Both the position numbers and the translations under genes were made by a program. The notes beneath the pieces are model-generated. The model was not told the DNA's origin and did not search any database. It saw only the letters and a program-made list of their open reading frames with translations. From positions 37,188 to 101,187 of the forward strand of contig NZ_JBFLUG010000012.1 of NCBI RefSeq assembly GCF_041008525.1: a stretch of DNA of 64,000 bases. The letters are read 5' to 3'. Source of the stretch: Parafrankia sp041008525 (lineage in GTDB: Bacteria; Actinomycetota; Actinomycetes; Frankiales; Frankiaceae). This document shows, in pieces, positions 50,970 through 59,524 of this stretch. Position 1 is the stretch's first letter. Each line of letters begins with the position of its first letter.

Positions 50970-53294
50970 ATGACAGCCGGAAGCACGCCGACAGGTGGAA
51001 GTCCCCGGTTCGCACTGCTCGGCCCGCTCGAGGTCCGCGACGACCTCGGCCGGGCGGTTCCGGTCTCCGCTCCGAAGCAGCGAGGTGTCCTTGCCACGCT
51101 GCTGGTCGACGCCGGCACCGTGGTCTCGGCCGACCGACTCTCGGATCTGCTCTGGGACAGCTCGCCACCGCCGTCCGCGACGAAGACGCTGGAGAACTAC
51201 GTCAGCCGGTTGCGCCGCTTACTCGGGCCCGTGCTGGGCGGACGCATCATCACCCGCTCTCCGGGCTACGTGATCGAGCCACGGAACAGGTTCGAGGTCG
51301 ATCTGGTCATCCAGGCGGACCTCGCCGGACGGGCGCAGGAGGCGGCGGCCCGGGGCGACTGGGCCCGCGCCGCCTGTGACGCCCGGGACGCCCTCGCCCT
51401 GTGGCGCGGAGACCCGTTCTGCGACATACCGGTGGAGCGGCTGCGACGGGAGCAGGCACCGCACCTGGCCGAGGCCCGGCTGCGGCTGCGGGAGCTGGCG
51501 CTGACCGCCCAGGTGATGCTGGGCGACCACCAGGGCGCCCTGCCGGAGCTGCGGCGGCTCGTCGAGGAGACCCGCATCCGGGAGCACCCCTGGGAGATGC
51601 TGATCCTCGCCCTGTTCCGGTGCGGTCGCAAGGCCGAGGCATTCGAGGCCTACCGCCAGGTCAGGTGGGTCCTGCGCGACGAGCTCGGCGTTGATCCCGG
51701 CCGCGGTCTGCAGCAGCTGCAGCGGCACATGCTGTCCGACGACCAGCTGATCTTCCCGGGCCCCGCCACCGGTACGGGCAGGTCGACCGCCGTCGCCGTC
51801 GCCGGTGGCTCCGGACAACCGACGACCGCGACCATGATGACGACATCCGCCGCGCTGGTGACCGACCCGACTCTGTCGATCGACACAGCCATGGTGACCG
51901 ACACAGCCTTGGCGAACGGAACAGCCATGACCGCGGCCGCGGGAGAGTTCCGCCCGCGGCCGTCAGGCCCGCTCTCCCCGCCACCCGCCGCCGTCCACCA
52001 GGCTCTCGCAGGCAGGTACGAGAGCCTGCCTTCGCCGCGGGCGGGCACCGACCCCGATCCGGCCCGGGCACTGCGCCTGCTCAGCGGCTGGAGCGGCGCC
52101 GATCTACCGCTGGCGGCAGTCTGCGCGGTGCTCCGCCGGCCGCCGGCGCTCGTCCGCCGCGATCTGGCGGTTCTCATCGATCAGGAGCTCGCGGAATCCC
52201 CCGCGCCGGACCGGTTCAGGCTGCCCGCCATGGTCCGGCTGTTCGGCCGGACCAGAGCCGGCACCGGCACCGGTGGGCCGGGCCGGGACGACGACGCCGC
52301 GCCGGGTGTCGTGCTGCGGCGCCTGGGCGGGTGGTACCTGCGCAGCACGGTCGAGGCCGGGAACGTGCTGCATCCCTACGGCCGGCGGCCCGGTCTGCAC
52401 CCGGCCTCGGACGAACACCCGCCGGAGACGTTCGGCAGCTACCGGCAGGCGTCGGTCTGGGTCGCCACCGAGCACGAGAACCTCATGACCACGGTGCGGA
52501 TGGCGGCCACCGCGGGTGAGCACGCCCTCGCGTGGCGCCTGGCCGCCGCGCTCACCGGCTACTTCCACGTCAGCAAGCGGTGGACGGACTGGATCACGAC
52601 CGCGGAGATCGGGCTGGCGTCGGCGCGGCAGGCACAGGACCGGTTCGGCGAGTCCGCGCTGCTGGTGAGCGCCGGGCTGGCCTATGACGACCTCCGCATG
52701 TACGGGCGGTCGCTGGAGATGCTCGAACGGGCGCTGTCGGTGGGCAAGGACAGCGCGGACCAGTGGGGGGAGGCGGTCAGCCTGCTCAGCCTCGCCCACG
52801 TGCGCGGCGCGAAGCGGACGATGGCCGACCACCAGAGCGCTCAGAAGATCTTCAGCGAGGTGGGAAACTCCTGGGGTTTCGCCCTGACGCAGATCGAGCT
52901 CGGCCGTGCCCACCGCAATCTCGGTGACCTGGACCAGGCGATCGCCTGTCACCGCCATGGGGCCGCGATCCTGGGCGACCTCGGCGACGAGTGGGGCCTG
53001 GGGCTGGCACACCTCGGCCTCGCCGAGGACCATCTGGCCCGTGGCGACCATGCCAGCGCCGCTCTGGTGTGCCGCCGGACGCTGGCACTCACCCACGGGA
53101 TCCGGGACCGGCACACCAGCGCCCGTGCCCTGACCCTCCTCGGGCACAGCTATCTGAAGGTCCCGGACCCGGCCGCCGCGCGGCGCTCCTGGACCGAGGC
53201 GCTGCGCATCTTCGAGGATCTGGCGGACCCGCGTGCGACGCAGCTCCGGGTGGGCATCGCGACGCTGGACGCGGCCGCGACGATCGCCTCCTGA
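50970..53294 (+). CDS. SARP/AfsR-type regulator with BTAD and TPR, lacking the NB-ARC nucleotide site
   Basis: 774 residues; ATG after CTGGAGGACGGA. The N-terminal OmpR-like DNA-binding domain (FALLGPLEVRDDLG, PKQRGVLATLLVDAGTVVSADRLSDLLW, YVSRLRRLLG) is followed by the BTAD domain (RWALRDELG-type VRWVLRDELGVDPGRGLQQL). A Thr/Ala-rich linker leads to a winged-helix piece usually found at the end of NB-ARC (ALRLLSGWSGADLPLAAVCAVL, LIDQELAESP), then TPR repeats (GEAVSLLSLAHV, AHRNLGDLDQAIACHRHG). The P-loop half of NB-ARC is absent. SARP proteins activate antibiotic and other specialised-metabolite clusters, which suits the neighbourhood. Confidence 0.87.
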   Translation: MTAGSTPTGGSPRFALLGPLEVRDDLGRAVPVSAPKQRGVLATLLVDAGTVVSADRLSDLLWDSSPPPSATKTLENYVSRLRRLLGPVLGGRIITRSPGYVIEPRNRFEVDLVIQADLAGRAQEAAARGDWARAACDARDALALWRGDPFCDIPVERLRREQAPHLAEARLRLRELALTAQVMLGDHQGALPELRRLVEETRIREHPWEMLILALFRCGRKAEAFEAYRQVRWVLRDELGVDPGRGLQQLQRHMLSDDQLIFPGPATGTGRSTAVAVAGGSGQPTTATMMTTSAALVTDPTLSIDTAMVTDTALANGTAMTAAAGEFRPRPSGPLSPPPAAVHQALAGRYESLPSPRAGTDPDPARALRLLSGWSGADLPLAAVCAVLRRPPALVRRDLAVLIDQELAESPAPDRFRLPAMVRLFGRTRAGTGTGGPGRDDDAAPGVVLRRLGGWYLRSTVEAGNVLHPYGRRPGLHPASDEHPPETFGSYRQASVWVATEHENLMTTVRMAATAGEHALAWRLAAALTGYFHVSKRWTDWITTAEIGLASARQAQDRFGESALLVSAGLAYDDLRMYGRSLEMLERALSVGKDSADQWGEAVSLLSLAHVRGAKRTMADHQSAQKIFSEVGNSWGFALTQIELGRAHRNLGDLDQAIACHRHGAAILGDLGDEWGLGLAHLGLAEDHLARGDHASAALVCRRTLALTHGIRDRHTSARALTLLGHSYLKVPDPAAARRSWTEALRIFEDLADPRATQLRVGIATLDAAATIAS

Positions 53295-53310
53295 GCCGCG
53301 CCGCCCATGC

Positions 53311-55140
53311 CTACGCCGCGCCATGTGCGGCCGGCGCCGCGGCCGGGTCGGTCGGCTGCGGGTCGGTCGCGCCGGCCGACGACCAGGCCGACCACATCCG
53401 CGCGTACTGGCCGCCGGCGGCGACCAGGTCGTCGTGCGAACCGTTCTCGACGACCCGGCCGCGGTCGAGCACGAGGATCCGGTCGGCGGAGGCGGCCTGG
53501 GTCAGCCGGTGCGCCACGGTGATCACCGTGCGTCCGTCCAGGGCCCGCTCGGCAGCCAGCTCCAGCCGGCGGGCGCCGGCGCTGCCCGCCTCCGCGGTGG
53601 CCTCGTCGAGAACGACGATCGGCGCGTCCACGAGCAGCAGCCGGGCGAGCGCGAGTTCCTGCGCCTGCGTCGGGGTGAGCCGGTGCCCGCCCCGGCCCAC
53701 GACGGTCCGCTCCGCGGACGGCAGCGCGGCGACCCAGCTCGCCGCGCCCGCCTGGGCCAGTGCGTGGTCGATGTCCGCGGCCGAGGCGTCCGGGCGGGCA
53801 AGCCGGAGATCGTCCACGAGCGGGCCGGCGAACACGTGGACCTCCTGGGTCACCAGGGCGACCGTGGTCCGCAGGTCGTCCGGCCCGAGCTGCCCGACCG
53901 GAAGACCGGCCAGCCGGACCTCCCCCGATGCCGCGGGATGCAGGCCGGCGACGATGTTGGCCAGCGTGGTCTTGCCCGCCCCGCTCGCACCGACGACCGC
54001 CACCCGCTGCCCCGGGCGCGCGGCGAGGTCGACGCCGTGCAGCACCTCGTGATCGTCCGCGTAGGCGAAGTGGACGTCGCGCACCTGGACGGCCGGCTCG
54101 CCGAGAACCGCCCGTTCCGGCGCCGGCGGCGGTGCCACCCGCGCCACTCCGACGAGGCGGGACAGCGCGGCGCCGGCCTCCTGAGTCGTGTCGATCATCA
54201 TCAGGATCATGTTGACCGGCTCGAACAGGCGGCTGAAGTAGAACGCCGCCGCGGTCGCCGCGCCGACCGTGACAGCACCGTCACGCACCAGGTAGAAGCC
54301 GGTGGCCAGCACGGCGGCGACCCCGATGGCCTCGGACAGGTGCATGCGGCCCCAGAACCGCGTCCGGAAGTGCATCGCCGCGTAGGCGCAGTCCACCGCC
54401 GCCTCCGACCGCTGGGCGGTCAGCCGCAGATGGCGCGGGCCGAGGCGGAACGCCCGGACGGTGTCCGCCCCGCCGATCGAGTCCAGCAGCTGCTGGGCCC
54501 GCGCGCCCTCGGCGACCCGCTGGGCCGCGAAGACCGACCGTGACCTGCGCAGGTACCACCGAAGCGCGTAGATGTCGGTCGGCACGGCGAGCAGCGCGAC
54601 GACCGCGAAACGCCAGTCGATCGCGGCCAGGCCGACCGCGGTCATCCACACCAGGAACACCGACATCGCCAGCGTCGGCACGGTGGTGCGAATCGCGGTG
54701 GTGACCACCTCGACGTCACCGCTGATCCGCGCCACCAGATCACCGGAGCCGGTGCGTTCGACCTCGCCCGCGGGCAGGTGCAGGGCCCGCTCCAGGACGT
54801 CCTCACGCAGTGACGCCAGCGCGGGCTCCGCCACGAGCGCGATCAGCACCCTGGTCACCACCAGGAGGACCGCGGCGCCGACCGCCACGATGACCAGGAC
54901 CTGGACCGGCCAGAGGACAGCCCCGCGGTCGCCGTCGATCGCCGCGTCGACGACCCAGCCGAGGGCCCGGGGCACGATGAGCTGCAGGCAGGTCCCCGCG
55001 GTCAGCGCCAGGACCGTGAGCACGCCGAGCGCCCACCGTGGCCGCAGGAGCCGCAGGAGGTACCGCCACGTCTCGCCGGCGCTCGCGGTGGGGAGCAGGC
55101 CGTCGCCGGAGTGTTCTTCTCGCACGCTGTCACCTCGCAT
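53311..55140 (-). CDS. ABC exporter half-transporter with intact Walker motifs but degenerate signature
   Basis: 609 residues: six-TM domain then ATPase. Walker A VGASGAGKTTLANIV (about 380-394), Q-loop ALVTQEVHVF, Walker B IVVLDEATAE (about 503-512) and H-loop ITVAHRLTQ are intact. The signature LSGGQ is replaced by LTPTQ (about 487). It therefore needs the signature of a partner. The partner gene lies immediately upstream with reciprocal defects. The ATG at 55140 is used; a GTG at 55185 overlapping the partner stop (GTGA) is also possible. The two form one heterodimeric exporter; substrate unknown, perhaps the product of the nearby cluster. It ends 16 bases from the converging SARP gene. 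Confidence 0.9.
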   Translation of the reverse strand: MRGDSVREEHSGDGLLPTASAGETWRYLLRLLRPRWALGVLTVLALTAGTCLQLIVPRALGWVVDAAIDGDRGAVLWPVQVLVIVAVGAAVLLVVTRVLIALVAEPALASLREDVLERALHLPAGEVERTGSGDLVARISGDVEVVTTAIRTTVPTLAMSVFLVWMTAVGLAAIDWRFAVVALLAVPTDIYALRWYLRRSRSVFAAQRVAEGARAQQLLDSIGGADTVRAFRLGPRHLRLTAQRSEAAVDCAYAAMHFRTRFWGRMHLSEAIGVAAVLATGFYLVRDGAVTVGAATAAAFYFSRLFEPVNMILMMIDTTQEAGAALSRLVGVARVAPPPAPERAVLGEPAVQVRDVHFAYADDHEVLHGVDLAARPGQRVAVVGASGAGKTTLANIVAGLHPAASGEVRLAGLPVGQLGPDDLRTTVALVTQEVHVFAGPLVDDLRLARPDASAADIDHALAQAGAASWVAALPSAERTVVGRGGHRLTPTQAQELALARLLLVDAPIVVLDEATAEAGSAGARRLELAAERALDGRTVITVAHRLTQAASADRILVLDRGRVVENGSHDDLVAAGGQYARMWSAWSSAGATDPQPTDPAAAPAAHGAA

Positions 55141-55181
55141 GGGGATCACCCGTCCTGGCCGGTTCACGCTGTCCTGGCCGG

Positions 55182-57017
55182 TCACGCGAGGACGAGTTCG
55201 CGGTAGCGCGGGTTCGTGTGGACGAGGTCCGCGTGGGTTCCCTCGGTCGTGACCGTGCCGCCGTCGAGGACGACGACCCGGTCGCAGCAGGCCAGGACCG
55301 CGGGGCTCGAGGTGACGCACACCGTGCTCAGCCCGCCGCGCAGGCGCCGCAGGCCCTCGGCGATCCGGCGCTCGGTCAGCGAGTCCACCGCGGTGGTGGG
55401 TTCGTGCAGCACCAGGACGGGCGCGGCCGCGGCGAGGGCGCGGGCCAGCGCGACGCGTTGGCGCTGCCCGCCGGACAGTGACGTCCCGCCCGAGCGCAGC
55501 CGGGTGTGCAGGCCCTCGGCCAGCACCTCCGTCAGGTCGTCCAGCCCGGCCGCCGTCACCACGGGGCCCAGCTCACCGCCGGTCTCCGCCGGCGTCGCGG
55601 ACCGGATGTTGTCCAGCACGGTTCCTTCGAACAGCACGGCGTCATGGGGGGCGACCAGAACGACCTCCCGGGCCGTGTCGGGGTGCAGGTCGGTGACCGC
55701 GGTGCCGTCCAGCAGCAGTGCGCCGGACTCCGGGTCGGCATCCCGGGCCAGCACGCCGAGGACCGCGGCGGCTTCGTGCGGATCGGCCACCACGACACCG
55801 AGGAGCTCCCCGGCGCGTACCTCGAGGTCCAGATCGCGGACCGAGCCCACCGTGACCTTCTCCAGCCGCAGCCGGCTCGCCGGCCGGTCAGGACCCGCCT
55901 GCCGATCGGCACCGGCCGGCACCGTGGGCGCTCTTTCCGCGACCGCCGGCGGGGCGTTCAGCACCGCGGCGATGCGGCCCGCCGACGCCAGGGACTGTGC
56001 CCGCTGGGCACCGAACCCGGTGATCCGGTTGAGCGGGTCGACGAGGAACTGCGCCAGGCCGACCGCGGTGATCAGGGCACCGATACTGATCGACCCGCCG
56101 GCCGCGAGGCGGCCCGCGCCCAGTGTCACGACCGCGAGCAGGCCACCGGCCAGCGCGACCGCCACCGCCCTGATCGTCGACTCCGCGGCTGCCGCGCGCA
56201 GGGTGGCGGCCAGCGCGCGCTGGCTCGCCGTCCGGTAGCGCTCGACGGCCGGGCGCTCCCCACCGAAACCCTTCAGGACCCGCAGGCCGGCAATCAGATC
56301 GGCGGCGAGGCCTGTCGCCGCCGCCATCGTCGCGCGCTCGGTGGCGCTGCGCCGCTCCAGTGGCCGGCCCAGGAAGTGGGTGATGACCATGAGGAGGAGC
56401 GTCCCGGCCACGACCAGACCGGTCAGCGACAGCGAGAAGCGGGCGAGAACGACCACGGCGACCCCGACCCCGGCGATGCCGGAGATGGCCATCGCCAGCG
56501 CGTAGTTGAACATGCCGACCTTCAGGGCGTCCGCGGTCGCCAGGGCGACGAACTGCCCCGGGAGCTGGTCGGCACTCGCGCCGCCGCGCGGGTCGAGGAC
56601 CCGGTCGGCCACCAGCATCCGCAGGTCGTGGCCGGCGCCCTGGACAGCCCGCAGGTTCGCCCGGAAGCCCCACCGCATCGCGCAGGTGAGGGCGACGAAG
56701 AGCCCGAGCAGCACGGCCAGCCAGCGCAGCATCGAGGCGCCGTCCCCGGTGGCGATCGCCCGGTCCACCGCGAGGCCGATGGTGATCGGGACGAGCGCCT
56801 CGGCAACCTGGTGGCAGGACAGGAAGGTCGACGACGCGCTCACGTGGCGTAACTGGCCGCGGCGCGCCCGGCGCAGCACCGACCCGGCGCTGTGCACCGC
56901 CACCGACGGAGCCGTGGCGGACCCGGCCGCCGAGGCCTGCACCGTCGAGGCCGCCGTCGGTGGGTTGTCCGTCGGCGGGTTGCCCGTCGGTGGCGTGTCG
57001 ACTGTCGGGGCGCTCAC
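55182..57017 (-). CDS. ABC exporter half-transporter with intact signature but lost Walker A, Walker B Asp and H-loop
   Basis: 611 residues, GTG start. The six-TM domain (PITIGLAVDRAI, IGALITAVGLAQFLVDPLNRITGFG) is normal. The ATPase half keeps a perfect LSGGQRQRVALARAL signature (about 510). Walker A is replaced by VVVADPHEAAAVLG, Walker B reads LVLHEPTTAVDS (His for Asp), the Q-loop reads VLVAPHDA and the switch His is replaced in VCVTSSPAVL. It should not hydrolyse ATP alone but can supply the signature to the downstream partner. It has no clear ribosome site of its own; its GTG overlaps the stop of a 22-codon ORF with a strong site, suggesting translational coupling. The N-terminus is a PPTGNPPTDNPPT repeat. 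Confidence 0.9.
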   Translation of the reverse strand: MSAPTVDTPPTGNPPTDNPPTAASTVQASAAGSATAPSVAVHSAGSVLRRARRGQLRHVSASSTFLSCHQVAEALVPITIGLAVDRAIATGDGASMLRWLAVLLGLFVALTCAMRWGFRANLRAVQGAGHDLRMLVADRVLDPRGGASADQLPGQFVALATADALKVGMFNYALAMAISGIAGVGVAVVVLARFSLSLTGLVVAGTLLLMVITHFLGRPLERRSATERATMAAATGLAADLIAGLRVLKGFGGERPAVERYRTASQRALAATLRAAAAESTIRAVAVALAGGLLAVVTLGAGRLAAGGSISIGALITAVGLAQFLVDPLNRITGFGAQRAQSLASAGRIAAVLNAPPAVAERAPTVPAGADRQAGPDRPASRLRLEKVTVGSVRDLDLEVRAGELLGVVVADPHEAAAVLGVLARDADPESGALLLDGTAVTDLHPDTAREVVLVAPHDAVLFEGTVLDNIRSATPAETGGELGPVVTAAGLDDLTEVLAEGLHTRLRSGGTSLSGGQRQRVALARALAAAAPVLVLHEPTTAVDSLTERRIAEGLRRLRGGLSTVCVTSSPAVLACCDRVVVLDGGTVTTEGTHADLVHTNPRYRELVLA

Positions 57018-57082
57018 GGAGCGGGGTCCGTTCCGGCGCGGAACCAGGCCGCGCGCGGCGGCGCACCTTCGTACAGGTTCAC
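57014..57082 (-). CDS. 22-codon ORF coupled to the ABC exporter genes
   Basis: A GTG preceded by GAGGAGAGAC opens a 22-residue frame that begins VNLYEGAPPR and ends FRAGTDPAP. Its TGA overlaps the GTG of the ABC gene as GTGA. The ribosome site is the best in this stretch while the ABC gene has none, so the ORF is likely translated and the exporter coupled to it. The product could be an exported peptide, a leader peptide for regulation, or only a coupling device. No Cys, and one Trp and one Phe in the centre. The ORF is shorter than gene finders usually report. Confidence 0.5.
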   Translation of the reverse strand: MNLYEGAPPRAAWFRAGTDPAP

Positions 57083-57525
57083 GTCTCTCCTCGGGTCGCC
57101 GACGGGTTTCTCAGGCAGGTTTCGCAGGCAGGACTCCCGGGACCATCCGGCCCGTTTCCCGTCACGACGACGCGCTGCTTTCCTCACCGGCGCGGATCGC
57201 GGCTCCGGCGCTGGTCAGGGCCGGGGGGAAGCCAGACCCGAACGCGGTGGGCAGCCATTCCCGACGGCTCGGCCAGCTACTCGACCAGACAACTGTCATC
57301 GCGCACCAGAAATGCGCCGTCGAGGCGCATGCCCCTCCTCGAGTCGGGATCGCGAACAGGCCGGATGGCACGCCGTTACACTGGCGCTCACGGCCAGCGG
57401 GCGTACCCTTGTTTCTACTCCGGTTATTCGTGGCCGTCGCGGCAGCATCGGCCATAAATTCCACTGAATCGGCCACCCGCGACCGCTCTGGACCGCTCTG
57501 GCGGGTGTTTGTACGCTTCACCGCC
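57083..57525. other. Divergent control region between ABC exporter and AraC regulator
   Basis: No gene seen. CAGGCAGG is repeated at 57112-57119 and 57125-57132, and GACCGCTCTG is repeated in tandem at 57481-57500. A lower-GC stretch lies at 57405-57480 (TTTCTACTCCGGTTATTCG, CATAAATTCC), probably the AraC-gene promoter. Confidence 0.5.
57481..57500 (+). promoter_or_regulatory. Tandem 10-bp direct repeat upstream of AraC gene
   Basis: Two perfect copies of GACCGCTCTG end 25 bases before the AraC-family start. AraC proteins commonly bind direct repeats near their own promoter, so this is a candidate autoregulatory site. Confidence 0.3.
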
Positions 57526-58467
57526 ATGACATCCCCAGCACATCTGTCCGGGGGGCCGGGAGAATCGTCCACGCTGGTTGACCTGCGTCGTGGCGGCGGC
57601 GCAATCGGGGGCAGCCATCCGTACGAGGGCGAACGGCTCGTCACCGGCTGGCATGCGCATGACCTGCACCAGATCGAGTACGCGATCGCCGGTGTGGTGG
57701 AGGTCGAGACCTCCGTCGCGCACTATCTGCTGCCGCCGCAGCAGGCCGCCTGGATCCCGGCCGGGCTGGCGCACCAGGCCACGATGAACGCCGTGACCCG
57801 CACCGTCGCGGTGATGTTCGACCCGGCCGTCGTCCCCAGCCCCGGCGATCGGGCGCGGATCCTGGCGGTCTCCCCGCTCATCCGCGAAATGATCATTTAT
57901 TCGCTGCGCTGGCCGATCACGCGGACCGCGGCTGACAGCGTGGCGGACGAGTTCTTCCGCGCCCTGGGCCACCTGGTCGCCGAGGCCCTCGACCACGAGG
58001 CACCGCTGTGCCTTCCGACCTCGACAGACCCGGTCCTGTCCAGGGCCATGGCCTACACCCGGGCGCATCTCGGCGCGGTGACGGTCGGGGAGGTCAGCGG
58101 AGCCGTCGGAGTCTCGGAGCGTTCGCTGCGCCGCCAGTTCCGCGCGACGCTGGGGCTGTCCTGGCGCAGCTATCTGCTCCAGGCCCGCATTCTGCGGGCA
58201 ATGGAGCTGTTCTCGGTGCCCGGGCGATCGGTGCTGGAGGTGGCCACAGCCGTCGGCTTCGACAACGGCAGCGCGTTCGCCCGGGCCTTCACCCAGTACT
58301 GCGGGGAGACGCCGTCGGCCTACCAGCGCCGCGTCGGCACCACCCGGGCCACCCGGGCCACCCGGGCCGCGCGGCCCGCGCGACCCGCCCGGCCCGGGGT
58401 CCGCCCGTACACGGCCTCGGGGCAACGCCCGGCGGCCGTCACCCGCCCGCCCGCACCTGCTGGGTAG
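57526..58467 (+). CDS. AraC-family transcriptional regulator with cupin sensor domain
   Basis: 313 residues. The N-terminal cupin-like sensor has GWHAHDLHQIEYAIAGVVEVET and LLPPQQAAWIPAGLAHQATM. The C-terminal double HTH has AMAYTRAHLGAVTVGEVSGAVGVSERSLRRQF, GLSWRSYLLQARILRAMELF and VLEVATAVGFDNGSAFARAFTQYCGETPSAYQRR. The tail is Arg/Pro/Ala-rich with ATRATRAAR repeats. The ATG has no clear ribosome site and might be leaderless. It is divergent from the ABC exporter genes and may control them. Confidence 0.9.
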   Translation: MTSPAHLSGGPGESSTLVDLRRGGGAIGGSHPYEGERLVTGWHAHDLHQIEYAIAGVVEVETSVAHYLLPPQQAAWIPAGLAHQATMNAVTRTVAVMFDPAVVPSPGDRARILAVSPLIREMIIYSLRWPITRTAADSVADEFFRALGHLVAEALDHEAPLCLPTSTDPVLSRAMAYTRAHLGAVTVGEVSGAVGVSERSLRRQFRATLGLSWRSYLLQARILRAMELFSVPGRSVLEVATAVGFDNGSAFARAFTQYCGETPSAYQRRVGTTRATRATRAARPARPARPGVRPYTASGQRPAAVTRPPAPAG

Positions 58468-58603
58468 CGGCACCGCGCTACCAGCCCGTCAGGGGCGCGC
58501 TACCGGCTCGGACGATCGTTCCCGGCGTCAGATCCGCGGCGGGAACCGATCCGCCGCGGCCCCCGGGGAACAGCCCGACCGCGCCAGGGAAAGGCCGACC
58601 GTC

Positions 58604-59524
58604 ATGCCCATCGATGCGCCGCAGTACAACGGGATAGCCGCCACCGACTACCTGCGGGAACTCCTGGACCTGTTCGAGAACGCGAACATCGGGATCATGG
58701 TCACCCGCTTCGACGGGGCCGTCAGACGGGCGAACCCGGCGCAGCGCCGGATCGCCGGCTGGGCCCCGTCGGGCGCGGCTGAGCCGTCGGGCGCGGCCAG
58801 GCCGTCGGCCCGCACGCTCCTCGGCGACGATGTGTGGGAGCAGGTGACCGCCGCGGCGGTTGACGGACACACCCTGCACAACCTGCCGGTCGACCTGCGG
58901 CGGGCGGACGGGTCGACGGTGGCCGCTCTGCTCGACGCCAACGGCGATGCTGACGGGGGCGTTCTCCGTCTGGTCACCCGTCCCGCGTTCCGTGGATCCC
59001 TGCCGGGACCAGACGAGGCCGACACGCGGGCGTGGCACAAGCAGTGGAGCCAGACCGAGGTCGGACCGCTCCTCGACGGGCTCGGCGAGACAGCGGTCAC
59101 CGCGCTGACGAAGGAGTTGGAGGACCTCTTCGAGCTCCTGCCCGTGCCCCTGCACGGCATGGCCCGCACCGCCGAGGTCAGGCGGACCAACCTGATCCAC
59201 CTGGCGTTCCTCGGCTGCGCCGACGAGCCCGCCAGGTTCGTCGGGCAGAACCTGCTCGGCATCTTCGCCGTCGAGGAGGATCTGGTCGCCCTCGGCGAGT
59301 CGATGACCGTCGACAACGCGATCCTGAACTACCCGACCACGATTCGCCGCCTCGATGGCACCCTGCTGCCCATGCAGGTCTACTCCAGCACGGTGACCCG
59401 TGACGGCGAGTTCGTCGGCACCCGCTGCTTCCTCTTCTTCACCGACGCCTCGGACGCCCCCGACGGCCCCCTGCCGTTCACCGCCCACCCGGTTCCGGCA
59501 ACGGTGGACGGGTATCGCCGCTGA
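58604..59524 (+). CDS. Orphan PAS-domain protein
   Basis: 306 residues; ATG with AGGGAAAGG upstream. Two PAS-like halves: YLRELLDLFENANIGIMVTRFDGAVRRANPA with LRRADGSTVAALLDANGDADGG, and MARTAEVRRTNLIHLAFLGC with FVGQNLLGIF, TIRRLDGTLLPMQVYSSTVTRDGEFVGTRCFLFF. No kinase, GGDEF, HTH or other output domain is present, so it may pass signals by protein contact or bind a small molecule. It follows the AraC gene by 136 bases, and its last 47 bases overlap the converging crotonase gene. Confidence 0.72.
   Translation: MPIDAPQYNGIAATDYLRELLDLFENANIGIMVTRFDGAVRRANPAQRRIAGWAPSGAAEPSGAARPSARTLLGDDVWEQVTAAAVDGHTLHNLPVDLRRADGSTVAALLDANGDADGGVLRLVTRPAFRGSLPGPDEADTRAWHKQWSQTEVGPLLDGLGETAVTALTKELEDLFELLPVPLHGMARTAEVRRTNLIHLAFLGCADEPARFVGQNLLGIFAVEEDLVALGESMTVDNAILNYPTTIRRLDGTLLPMQVYSSTVTRDGEFVGTRCFLFFTDASDAPDGPLPFTAHPVPATVDGYRR

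Noticed and set aside
55141..55320. Longer start for the Walker-intact ABC protein inside the partner gene
   Set aside because: It would add 60 Arg/Pro-rich residues overlapping the partner's coding end; ATG 55140 (or GTG 55185) is more natural.
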